In this document: piece by piece, positions 1 through 6,182 of the stretch
How the letters are laid out: every line of letters begins with the position of its first letter
How positions within the stretch are numbered: position 1 is the stretch's first letter
From: an uncultured Garciella sp.
GTDB lineage: Bacteria > Bacillota > Clostridia > Eubacteriales > Garciellaceae
Assembly (NCBI GenBank): GCA_900555725.1
Contig: USMD01000063.1
Coordinates: 1-11,733 of the forward strand
DNA length: 11,733 nucleotides
Direction of reading: 5' to 3'
Translations under genes and position numbers: made by a program
Notes under the pieces: model-generated
What the model was told of the DNA's origin: nothing
What the model saw: the letters and a program-made list of their open reading frames with translations, nothing else
Databases searched by the model: none

Positions 1-804
1 GATATAATACTCACTATTTTTCCTTTTAATCTGAATAGTGTAAGGCTTATAAATATCTATTTCCTTCTGTTTATTGATGTCATAACCTTTCTCTGGAATT
101 ATAGCATCTATCACTTGATGAAGGAACTTATCTGGAACAATTACTTCTGCTTTAATCCTTGGGCTACGCCCACTCTTTGTCCTATTTATAGTATCAGCTA
201 TCTCTATGAAAAATCTACCTTTTGCATATGTAAGTCTAGTATTTAAATTACCTTTTTTTGATTTATCTCCACGAGAATAGAGTTTATTACTTCTTAAGTC
301 TTTCCATTCTTTATTAGTGATCTTTCCCTTCATCCTCTTGTAGAAGTTTTTCCTTCCACCAAAGATAACCTTAGGAATAGTCCCTTCTTCTAAGTGGTTT
401 TGTAGTTCTTTTTCTTTCCTTTCTAGCTTTTCAATCCTTGATTTTAGCCCTTTTATACAAGTTTCTAAATCACCCTTTTTAGGCTTTCTTTTTCCTTTTA
501 TGTAGTCATTTAACTTCTTATTTGTTTTCTTAATCTTTGCTTGAACGTCTTCCAACCCTTGGGGTAAAAGTTCTTCTTGGCTAGAGATCGTAGCTTTGTC
601 TAGAAGTACAGTATCTTCTGCATATCTTTTATTTAATTTAAAAGTCTTTGGGATAGACTTGTTTAAGTCATTAGGAGAAACACCCTCTAAAAGACGATTA
701 TATGCGTATCTTGTTGCAGAACAAAACTCCCTCATTAAATTATCTAAACGAGAGCTGAACTCTTTTGATGGGTTTTTAATTTTCAACATTCTCACTGTTT
801 TCAT
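1..804 (-). CDS. tnpB: TnpB-like accessory protein of IS607-type element (partial, C-terminus off left edge)
   Basis: The reverse strand stays open from an ATG at 804-802 to base 1, 268 codons without a stop, so the C-terminal part lies outside the window. An AAAGGTGA ribosome site lies just upstream. The N-terminus (M-K-T-V-R-M-L-K-I-K-N then L-M-R-E-F-C-S-A-T-R-Y-A-Y-N-R-L-L-E-G) has the look of the OrfB/TnpB N-terminal region. It is followed by a long lysine/glutamate-rich coiled-coil-like stretch (about residues 100-150). TnpB proteins are RuvC-type nucleases, several of which are RNA-guided, but the RuvC catalytic residues and zinc ribbon would be off the edge and cannot be judged here. 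The gene starts inside the last codons of the upstream recombinase (29-base overlap, different frame), the usual tnpA-tnpB arrangement of IS607 elements. The identification rests on the N-terminus and this context. Confidence 0.75.
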   Translation of the reverse strand, partial: MKTVRMLKIKNPSKEFSSRLDNLMREFCSATRYAYNRLLEGVSPNDLNKSIPKTFKLNKRYAEDTVLLDKATISSQEELLPQGLEDVQAKIKKTNKKLNDYIKGKRKPKKGDLETCIKGLKSRIEKLERKEKELQNHLEEGTIPKVIFGGRKNFYKRMKGKITNKEWKDLRSNKLYSRGDKSKKGNLNTRLTYAKGRFFIEIADTINRTKSGRSPRIKAEVIVPDKFLHQVIDAIIPEKGYDINKQKEIDIYKPYTIQIKRKNSEYYI

Positions 805-1486
805 TCAAATCACCTTTCGACTTTAAGACTTTTTTTACGCTTTCAGAAACTTTTTGTCCGCCTCTTTTCCCGTATATTCTAGCAGAAAAAGAAGTGACAA
901 TGGAAATCAAGTCGTTCACTAACTCTTTTTGGCTGCCTGAATTATCTGAGTCCTCAACAACAATTATTTTCGAGTTATTACCTTCTATATATTTCTCTAA
1001 ATACTTGTATCCAAACCTTGCTAATCTATCTTTATATTCTATAATTACAACGTCAGCTTCTTTATCTTTAATAGCAGTAAGCATTTTATATATTTATGGT
1101 CTATTTTCATTAATTCCACTAGCAACTTCACTAAAAACCTTTACAACTTCATAGTTATTTTCCTGTGCATATTGAGTTAATCTCTCTATTTGTCTATCCA
1201 AATTACCACTACTTTGTTGCTTTTTAGTAGATACTCTGAAATAGATAAAAGCTCTATTTTTCGCCAATATTTTGTTATTATCTTCAACTTTCTTATTGTT
1301 TCTTTCTCCTAGAATACGATTTATTTCATCTTCTGATATTCTTCTATGTCCTCCAGGAGTTAGTATCACTTTTATTTTTCCACTTTCATCCCATCTTCTA
1401 ATAGTTTTATTGCACACATCTAAAATTTTAGCTGCTTTACTAATCGAATAAAAAATGGCATGATGCATCACCTCTTCATACATCAT
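776..1486 (-). pseudogene. tnpA: IS607-family serine recombinase TnpA, split by an in-frame TAA
   Basis: Two pieces lie in one reading frame, 1486-1094 (130 codons plus TAA) and 1084-776 (102 codons plus stop), separated only by the stop and three codons. The first piece has a MerR-like helix-turn-helix (Y-S-I-S-K-A-A-K-I-L, T-I-R-R-W-D-E-S-G-K, T-P-G-G-H-R-R, about residues 13-60) and the start of a serine-recombinase domain with Y-F-R-V-S-T-K-K-Q; the likely nucleophile is Ser86. The second piece continues the domain with E-Y-K-D-R-L-A-R-F-G, a motif of IS607 resolvases. Together they give a normal-length protein of about 235 residues, so a nonsense mutation or a sequencing error is the simplest reading. 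IS607 TnpA catalyses recombination through a 5'-phosphoserine link. The N-terminal start is uncertain: no good ribosome site precedes 1486, and AGAGGTG lies directly against the in-frame ATG at 1468. Confidence 0.85.
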
Positions 1487-1553
1487 ACAATGAATGTCTA
1501 TATATGCCCAGATATTATTAAACTGTTTCTACCTCCCTTAAAAAATCAGGTTC

Positions 1554-1599
1554 ATTATATCATATTTCTTATTATTTCACTATATAGATGAACTATAAT
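1554..1599. promoter_or_regulatory. Possible divergent promoters between tnpA and spmA
   Basis: A perfect TATAAT sits at 1594-1599 facing spmA. A second perfect TATAAT sits on the reverse strand at 1559-1554 facing tnpA, with TAGTGA 17 bases upstream as a weak -35. The spmA-facing box has no convincing -35 (ATTATT at 17 bases). GTTCATTATAT (1550-1560) and ATATAGATGAAC (1582-1593) form a near-inverted repeat around the region. In Bacillus spmA is sporulation-controlled, but I see no convincing sigma-E site here. The -10 boxes are visible; their function is inferred. Confidence 0.35.
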
Positions 1600-1627
1600 G
1601 GCTCAGATAAAATAGGGGGAATCGTTT

Positions 1628-2212
1628 GTGATTAATATCATATGGTTTTTTATGATTGGGATTGGAATAGTTGTTGGATTGGTCAATGGAAGAATGGAAG
1701 AGATCACCCAGGCGGCTATGGATTCCGCTCAATTGGCAGTGGAGATGTGTATTGGGTTCATTGGAATTTGGGCCTTGTGGTTGGGTCTTATGAATGTGGC
1801 GCAAAAATCAGGTTTTATCCAGGGACTTTCTAAGGTGATCTCTCCTGTTCTCAAAAGAATTTTTCCAGAGGTACCGAAAGATCATCCTGCTATGGGTACT
1901 ATGGTAATGAATATGACAGCAAATATGATGGGACTTGGCAATGCAGCAACTCCCTTAGGTCTTAAGGCTATGGAGGAATTACAAAAACTTAATCAGTATA
2001 AGGATCGAGCCAGTAATGCCATGTGTACTTTTTTAGTGATCAATACCTCCTCTATTCAATTGATTCCTACTACAGTGATTGCCTTAAGAATGTCTACAGG
2101 CTCTAGTAACCCAACGGAAATTATAGGAACATCTTTGATTGCTACTACCGTCTCCACCGTGATAGGTCTAATTAGCGTAAAACTTTTAGAAAAAGGGGGG
2201 AGAGGTCGATGA
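1628..2212 (+). CDS. spmA: Spore maturation protein A
   Basis: 194 residues from a GTG start, with AGGGGGA seven bases upstream. This is an integral membrane protein of the nucleoside-recognition (Gate) fold family. Hydrophobic segments fall at about residues 1-20 and 38-58, and again around 130-150 and 165-188. The segment P-A-M-G-T-M-V-M-N-M-T-A-N-M-M-G-L-G-N-A-A-T-P-L-G (about residues 86-110, broken here by hyphens) is a recognisable SpmA signature. In Bacillus subtilis SpmA and SpmB are needed for proper spore core dehydration and heat resistance; their transport substrate, if any, is unknown. The stop overlaps the start of spmB by four bases (ATGA), so the two are co-translated and probably form one membrane unit. 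The size matches the family, and no defect is seen. Confidence 0.93.
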   Translation: MINIIWFFMIGIGIVVGLVNGRMEEITQAAMDSAQLAVEMCIGFIGIWALWLGLMNVAQKSGFIQGLSKVISPVLKRIFPEVPKDHPAMGTMVMNMTANMMGLGNAATPLGLKAMEELQKLNQYKDRASNAMCTFLVINTSSIQLIPTTVIALRMSTGSSNPTEIIGTSLIATTVSTVIGLISVKLLEKGGRGR

Positions 2213-2736
2213 TTCAATGGATTTCATCAGCAATCATTCCTTTGTTTATGCTTATAATCCTAACCCTAGGAATGATAAAGAAGGTGAAGGTTTATGATTG
2301 TTTTGTGGAGGGAACGAAAGAGGGACTTTCCACTGCTCTAAGGGTATTTCCCAACCTTATTACCATGTTAGTAGCCATTGGAATCTTTCGGGAGTCCGGG
2401 GCATTGGAGTATATTATTAAACTTTTGGGGCCTTTATTTGGACTGATTGGAGTACCACAGGAGGTATTGCCTTTAGCTCTATTGAGGCCCTTGTCAGGCT
2501 CTGGTGGTCTTGCTATTTTAACGGATATTTTAAAAAACTATCATCCCGATTCTTTTATAGGGAGAGTGGCCTCTACCATGATGGGATCCGCAGAGACTAT
2601 TTTTTACACCCTAGCTGTATACTTTGGTTCCATTGGCATTAAGGATTATAGACATACTCTGTCCGCCGCTTTAATTGCAGATTTCTCTGCTCTAATTGCC
2701 TCGGTAGTGGTTTGCAGTTGGGTGTTTTTATCATAG
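2209..2736 (+). CDS. spmB: Spore maturation protein B
   Basis: 175 residues. ATG at 2209 overlaps the spmA stop, with GGGAGAGG three to eight bases upstream. It is a membrane protein of the same Gate family as SpmA. Hydrophobic stretches fall at about residues 4-22, 48-62, 75-92 and 148-174. The region L-L-R-P-L-S-G-S-G-G-L-A-I-L-T-D and the following M-M-G-S-A-E-T-I-F-Y-T-L-A-V-Y-F-G are typical of SpmB. It is expected to act with SpmA in spore core dehydration during maturation. No clear terminator lies between its stop and the metS promoter that begins six bases later, so some read-through into the T-box leader is possible. Confidence 0.93.
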   Translation: MIQWISSAIIPLFMLIILTLGMIKKVKVYDCFVEGTKEGLSTALRVFPNLITMLVAIGIFRESGALEYIIKLLGPLFGLIGVPQEVLPLALLRPLSGSGGLAILTDILKNYHPDSFIGRVASTMMGSAETIFYTLAVYFGSIGIKDYRHTLSAALIADFSALIASVVVCSWVFLS

Positions 2737-2741
2737 AGGGC

Positions 2742-2771
2742 TTGAAAATATTCATAAAGTATGTATATAAT
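2742..2771 (+). promoter_or_regulatory. Sigma-A-type promoter of the metS T-box transcript
   Basis: TTGAAA (2742-2747) and TATAAT (2766-2771) are separated by 18 bases. They lie about 60 bases before the start of the T-box stem I, the expected place for the promoter of the riboswitch-controlled metS unit. Confidence 0.75.
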
Positions 2772-2831
2772 AAGGATAATTAGAAAGAATAGTTTCAAAA
2801 GGATACTTTAAAAGGTAATGAAAGGAAGACT

Positions 2832-3070
2832 GTAGGTTTCTTATACAAAGAGAGCTGGGACAGGTGAAAGCCAGCTATAGGAGACCCATGGAGATGGCCC
2901 TGGAACCGTTTAGTCGAGGGTAGCTTACCTTAGGCTAGAAGGGAGTTGTTTCCCTTATAAAACAAAGTGACTGTTTTCACTTATGGAGATTGATACCGCG
3001 AGGTATCAGTGAAAAAGGGTGGTACGGCGAAGAAAACTCTCGTCCCTTTCATTAGGGAGGAGTTTTTTTA
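2832..3070 (+). promoter_or_regulatory. T-box riboswitch (methionine) with terminator, leader of metS
   Basis: The leader carries the ordered elements of a T-box. The stem I base is GACT/AGTC plus GGTT/AACC. The apical hairpin is AGCTGG/CCAGCT, with GGTGAAAG in the loop. Stem II-type hairpins follow. A stem III hairpin TGATACC-GCGA-GGTATCA spans 2991-3008. The T-box sequence AGGGTGGTACGGCG is at 3016-3029. The specifier is probably ATG at 2894-2896 (followed by GCCCTGG); a second ATG at 2888-2890 is an alternative. The T in TGGT would pair with discriminator base A of uncharged tRNA. An antiterminator (AGGG/CCCT with GCGA/TCGT) competes with the terminator ACTCTCGTCCCT...AGGGAGGAGT plus a T-run (3037-3068). 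When uncharged tRNA-Met binds, read-through into metS is expected. The T-box bulge differs from consensus (TGGTACG instead of TGGNACC). Confidence 0.93.
3035..3068 (+). terminator. T-box regulatory terminator
   Basis: The stem ACTCTCGTCCCT / AGGGAGGAGT has a six-base loop and a two-base bulge, and runs straight into seven T residues at 3062-3068. It shares the CGTCCCT strand with the T-box antiterminator, so the two folds exclude each other. Confidence 0.85.
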
Positions 3071-3158
3071 TTGCCTTGTGGAACATCTATTCCCATATTT
3101 TTGTGAATGATTGATATATTTTGAATCAAATTTAATGAAAATAGAAAGGAAGAAAACA

Positions 3159-5105
3159 ATGAGTGAAAAAGAGACCTTTTATATTACAACACCAATTTAT
3201 TATCCCAGTGACAACCTACATATAGGACACTCCTATACTACCGTTGCAGCTGATGCAATGGCACGATTTAAAAGGGCTACAGGCTATGATGTAAAATTCC
3301 TTACAGGAACTGATGAACATGGACAAAAGATCCAAAGAAAGGCAGAGGAAAAAAGTGTTACACCAAAGGAATATGTAGATGAAATTGTAGCAGGGATTAA
3401 AGAACTTTGGAAGGCCTTAGATATTTCTTACGACCAATTTATTCGTACTACTGACGACTACCATGTAGCAGCTGTTCAAAAAATCTTTAAAAGGCTTTAT
3501 GACCAAGGGGATATCTACAAGTCCTACTATGAGGGTTGGTATTGTACTCCCTGTGAAGCTTTCTGGACCCAGTCCCAGTTAGTAGAAGGAAAATGTCCTG
3601 ATTGTGGACGGGAGGTAGAACTTACGAAAGAAGAAGCCTATTTCTTCAAGTTGTCTAAATATCAAGACCGAATTATAGAACATATCCAAAAAAATCCTAA
3701 ATTTGTTCAACCAGAGACCATTAAAAATGAGATGATTAATAATTTCTTAAAACCAGGGCTAGAAGATTTATGTGTATCTAGAACTTCTTTTGATTGGGGG
3801 ATTCCAGTGACCTTTGATGAAGGGCACGTGGTATATGTATGGATTGATGCCCTTTCCAATTATATTACCGCACTGGGGTATCTAAGTGACAACCAAGAAG
3901 AATTTAAAAAATATTGGCCAGCAGATGTCCAATTAGTAGGAAAAGATATTGCCAGATTCCATACCATTATTTGGCCAGCAATGCTTATGGCCCTTGATCT
4001 TCCACTACCTAAAAGAGTATTTGGACATGGATGGATTTTATTAAAGGGAGGGAAAATGTCTAAATCCAAGGGAAATGTAGTAGATCCTATGGTATTAGTG
4101 GATAAATATGGAGTAGATGCTATTAGGTATTATGTCCTTAGAGAATTGCCCTTTGGTTCTGATGGAGTTTATTCTGAAGAGACCCTTATTCATCGAATTA
4201 ATTCAGATTTAGCCAATGACCTAGGAAATTTGGTTAGCAGAACCGTTGCTATGGTAGACAAATACTTTGGTGGGCATCTCCCAGGGAAACAGGAATTTGG
4301 TGAATTTGATGAGGATTTAATTACCCTTGCCCTAGAAACCCCAGGTAAGGTAGAGAAAAATATGGATCAATTACAATTTAGCAATGCCCTAGCAGATATA
4401 TGGAAGTTCATCTCTAGAGCCAATAAATACATCGATGAGACAGCGCCTTGGATATTAGCTAAGAAAGAAGAGAAAAAGTCTAGATTGGCTGCTGTATTAT
4501 ATAACTTATTAGAGAGCATAAGATTTATTTCGATATTAATTCAACCATTCTTACCTAATACTCCAAAAAAGATCTGGGAGCAGATAGGGATAGAACAGGG
4601 AGAATTCACTACTTGGAAGAGTCTAAAGGAATTTGGAAATTATCCCAGTACTGTAAAAGTACAAAAGGGAGCTGCAATCTTTCCAAGAATTGAAGTAGAA
4701 AAAGAAGAGACCAAAGAACAACCTAAGGCCAAGAAAGAGAAAAAGAAAGAAAACAAAAATAAAGAAGAGACAACACCGGCTCAAATTACGATAGAGGATT
4801 TTGCAAAAATTGATTTTAGAACAGCAAAGGTAATTCAAGTAGAGAAGGTAGAAGGAGCTGATAAGCTTTTAAAACTTCAATTGCAAATGGGAGGGGAAAT
4901 AAGACAAGTAGTATCCGGAATCGCCAAGTATTATAAGCCAGAGGATTTAGTGGGAAAGACCGTTGTGGTAGTGGCAAACCTAAAACCTATAAAGTTACGG
5001 GGAGAACAGTCGAATGGAATGATCTTAGCTGCTTCCAAGGGAGATCAATTAAGTCTTGTGACCTTAGATGATGACAGCTTAGATACAGGAACTCAGGTAC
5101 GATAG
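3159..5105 (+). CDS. metS: Methionyl-tRNA synthetase
   Basis: 648 residues from the ATG at 3159, which has AGAAAGGAAG six bases upstream. An in-frame TTG at 3111 would add 16 unlikely residues and lacks a ribosome site. The enzyme charges tRNA-Met with methionine using ATP in the cytoplasm. The class I signatures are visible: HIGH at residues 21-24 and KMSKS at 299-303. A zinc knuckle uses Cys129, Cys132, Cys146 and Cys149. The anticodon-binding helical region follows (about 390-510). A lysine/glutamate-rich linker (about 514-540) then leads to a C-terminal tRNA-binding OB domain (from about 543 to the end, I-D-F-R-T-A-K-V, G-E-Q-S-N-G-M-I-L-A). This is the long Bacillus-type architecture. 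Expression is controlled by the T-box. tatD follows 11 bases after the stop, so the two are probably co-transcribed. Confidence 0.97.
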   Translation: MSEKETFYITTPIYYPSDNLHIGHSYTTVAADAMARFKRATGYDVKFLTGTDEHGQKIQRKAEEKSVTPKEYVDEIVAGIKELWKALDISYDQFIRTTDDYHVAAVQKIFKRLYDQGDIYKSYYEGWYCTPCEAFWTQSQLVEGKCPDCGREVELTKEEAYFFKLSKYQDRIIEHIQKNPKFVQPETIKNEMINNFLKPGLEDLCVSRTSFDWGIPVTFDEGHVVYVWIDALSNYITALGYLSDNQEEFKKYWPADVQLVGKDIARFHTIIWPAMLMALDLPLPKRVFGHGWILLKGGKMSKSKGNVVDPMVLVDKYGVDAIRYYVLRELPFGSDGVYSEETLIHRINSDLANDLGNLVSRTVAMVDKYFGGHLPGKQEFGEFDEDLITLALETPGKVEKNMDQLQFSNALADIWKFISRANKYIDETAPWILAKKEEKKSRLAAVLYNLLESIRFISILIQPFLPNTPKKIWEQIGIEQGEFTTWKSLKEFGNYPSTVKVQKGAAIFPRIEVEKEETKEQPKAKKEKKKENKNKEETTPAQITIEDFAKIDFRTAKVIQVEKVEGADKLLKLQLQMGGEIRQVVSGIAKYYKPEDLVGKTVVVVANLKPIKLRGEQSNGMILAASKGDQLSLVTLDDDSLDTGTQVR

Positions 5106-5116
5106 GAGGAATTATT

Positions 5117-5887
5117 TTGTATTTTGATAGTCATGCTCATTTAGAGGATAAACAATTTGACGAGGATCGGGAGCAGTTGATTGCAAAGGCCAAGGAAGAG
5201 GAGATAGAGTTAATTGTAGATCCAGGATCAGATTTACTCTCTTCTAAGGCCGCTCTGGCTTTGGCTGAAAAATATGATTTTATCTATGCAGCCGTAGGGA
5301 TACACCCAGAAGAGGCTAGAGACATTACAGAAGATACTTACCAAGAGTTAAAACAATTAGCGAAAAATTCAAAAGTAGTAGCCATTGGGGAAATTGGATT
5401 AGACTATCATTACGAGGACAATCCCCCCCGGGAAGTACAAAAAGAAGTATTTCAAAGGCAAATTCAAATGGCATCTAAATTGAACATGCCTATTATTGTA
5501 CACAATCGAGAAGCCCACGGGGATACCTATGGGATTTTAGAGAAATATTTTGATAAAGAGAGTGGCGGTGTCATGCATAGCTATAGTGGCAGTGTAGAAA
5601 TGGCGAAAAAATTTATTGCTCTAGGACTTTATTTATCTATATCGGGACCTGTCACCTTTAAAAATGCTAAGAAAAATGTAGAAGTAGTAAGGGAAATCCC
5701 TTTGGAGTATTTATTGATTGAAACAGATAGCCCTTACTTAACACCAGTTCCCTTTCGGGGCAAAAAAAATCACCCTGCTATGGTACAATATGTAGCCCAG
5801 AAAATCGCAGAAATTAAAAATATTTCAGTAGAAGAAGTAGCAGAAAAGACCAAAGAAAATGCTAAGAGATTGTTTGGTATTTCTTAA
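5117..5887 (+). CDS. tatD: TatD-family metal-dependent DNase
   Basis: 256 residues from a TTG start with a perfect AGGAGGA six bases upstream (5104-5110). This is a TIM-barrel metallohydrolase of the TatD/YcfH family; characterised members are 3'-5' DNases or RNases. Metal ligands are in place: His6 and His8 (F-D-S-H-A-H), Glu92 (G-E-I-G-L-D-Y), His129 (I-V-H-N-R), His154 (M-H-S-Y-S-G) and Asp204 (E-T-D-S-P-Y). Length and motif spacing are normal. The metS-tatD order is conserved in Firmicutes, where this gene is often called yabD. Its cellular role there is not firmly known. It ends before the hairpin-rich spacer. Confidence 0.95.
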   Translation: MYFDSHAHLEDKQFDEDREQLIAKAKEEEIELIVDPGSDLLSSKAALALAEKYDFIYAAVGIHPEEARDITEDTYQELKQLAKNSKVVAIGEIGLDYHYEDNPPREVQKEVFQRQIQMASKLNMPIIVHNREAHGDTYGILEKYFDKESGGVMHSYSGSVEMAKKFIALGLYLSISGPVTFKNAKKNVEVVREIPLEYLLIETDSPYLTPVPFRGKKNHPAMVQYVAQKIAEIKNISVEEVAEKTKENAKRLFGIS

Positions 5888-5911
5888 TCTATTCTTTAAG
5901 GAAATGAATCA

Positions 5912-6073
5912 AATAGGAAACGACGACTTGGCAGCAAATGATCATCCTATTCAATACAAGCAGTAAGCTGCTTTTGGCTAGGGAACTTTAGGCTTTCTTC
6001 GACGGCTGTAAACAGCCTTGGCACCTTCCTTGAACCAGTAGGGGATTTTGTCCCCTACAACTCCCTATTTTTA
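5912..6073 (+). ncRNA. Hairpin array resembling an IS200/IS605-type right end or TnpB guide-RNA scaffold (relict?)
   Basis: In order on the plus strand there are AATAGGA/TCCTATT (5912-5918 with 5945-5951), AAGCAG-TAAG-CTGCTT (5958-5973), GGCTG-TAAA-CAGCC (6004-6017), and GTAGGGG-ATTTTGT-CCCCTAC (6038-6058). The last is preceded by TTGAACCA and followed by ACTCCCTATTTTT. The final hairpin with its flanks resembles what is seen at the 3' end of many clostridial tnpB genes, where the end of the element encodes the guide-RNA scaffold. No tnpB coding sequence is recognisable here, so it would be a remnant or a non-autonomous copy. A plain terminator for tatD or an unrelated structured RNA are the alternatives. 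Confidence 0.35.
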
Positions 6074-6164
6074 TGTTTTAGAAATCGGATATAAAAATTG
6101 AAAGTGAAAAAGAAGTGAGAAATCTCTTAAGGAGTTTGGATTTTTTCACCGAAGGGAGTTTTTT
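6059..6164. terminator. Nested inverted repeat, possible bidirectional terminator between tatD and dapB-like gene
   Basis: The outer arms AACTCCCT (6059-6066) and AGGGAGTT (6153-6160) are perfectly complementary and are followed by TTTT on the plus strand. The inner arms GTGAAAAA (6104-6111) and TTTTTCAC (6142-6149) are also complementary, and a short GAGA/TCTC core (6117-6126) lies inside them. On the reverse strand the inner stem is followed by TTTC, a weak end for the dapB-like transcript. The wide outer loop makes a classical terminator uncertain. Confidence 0.35.
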
Positions 6165-6182
6165 CAAAACAAAATCAACGAT

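Larger units (their letters stand above)
1..1560 (-). mobile_element. IS607-type insertion sequence (left part missing, right boundary not resolved)
   Basis: The tnpA (serine recombinase with MerR-type HTH) and tnpB pair on the reverse strand defines an IS607-type element. IS607 elements lack terminal inverted repeats and do not make long target duplications, so the end near tnpA cannot be placed by eye. It should lie between 1487 and about 1600. The tnpB-side end is beyond base 1. The broken tnpA suggests this copy cannot move on its own. Confidence 0.6.
5888..6182. other. Gene-free spacer between convergent tatD and dapB-like genes
   Basis: No convincing open frame is present; stops interrupt all frames. 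It holds a run of hairpins (5912-6073) and a nested inverted repeat (6059-6160), both listed separately. Because tatD and the dapB-like gene converge here, it should contain terminators for both. Confidence 0.7.

Noticed and set aside
596..1154. Plus-strand open frames of 76 and 86 codons opposite the IS607 genes
   Set aside because: They lie antisense to recognisable tnpA and tnpB coding sequence, have no ribosome site and no family resemblance.
3111..3158. Longer N-terminus of MetRS from a TTG at 3111
   Set aside because: The 16 extra residues do not resemble MetRS and no ribosome site precedes 3111. The ATG at 3159 has a good one, followed by the normal start of the protein.
5888..6080. 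SRP RNA, 6S RNA or a known riboswitch in the spacer after tatD
   Set aside because: None of the conserved core strings were found on either strand (for example the SRP apical GGTCCGGAAGGAAGCAGC-type loop, or c-di-GMP and c-di-AMP cores).
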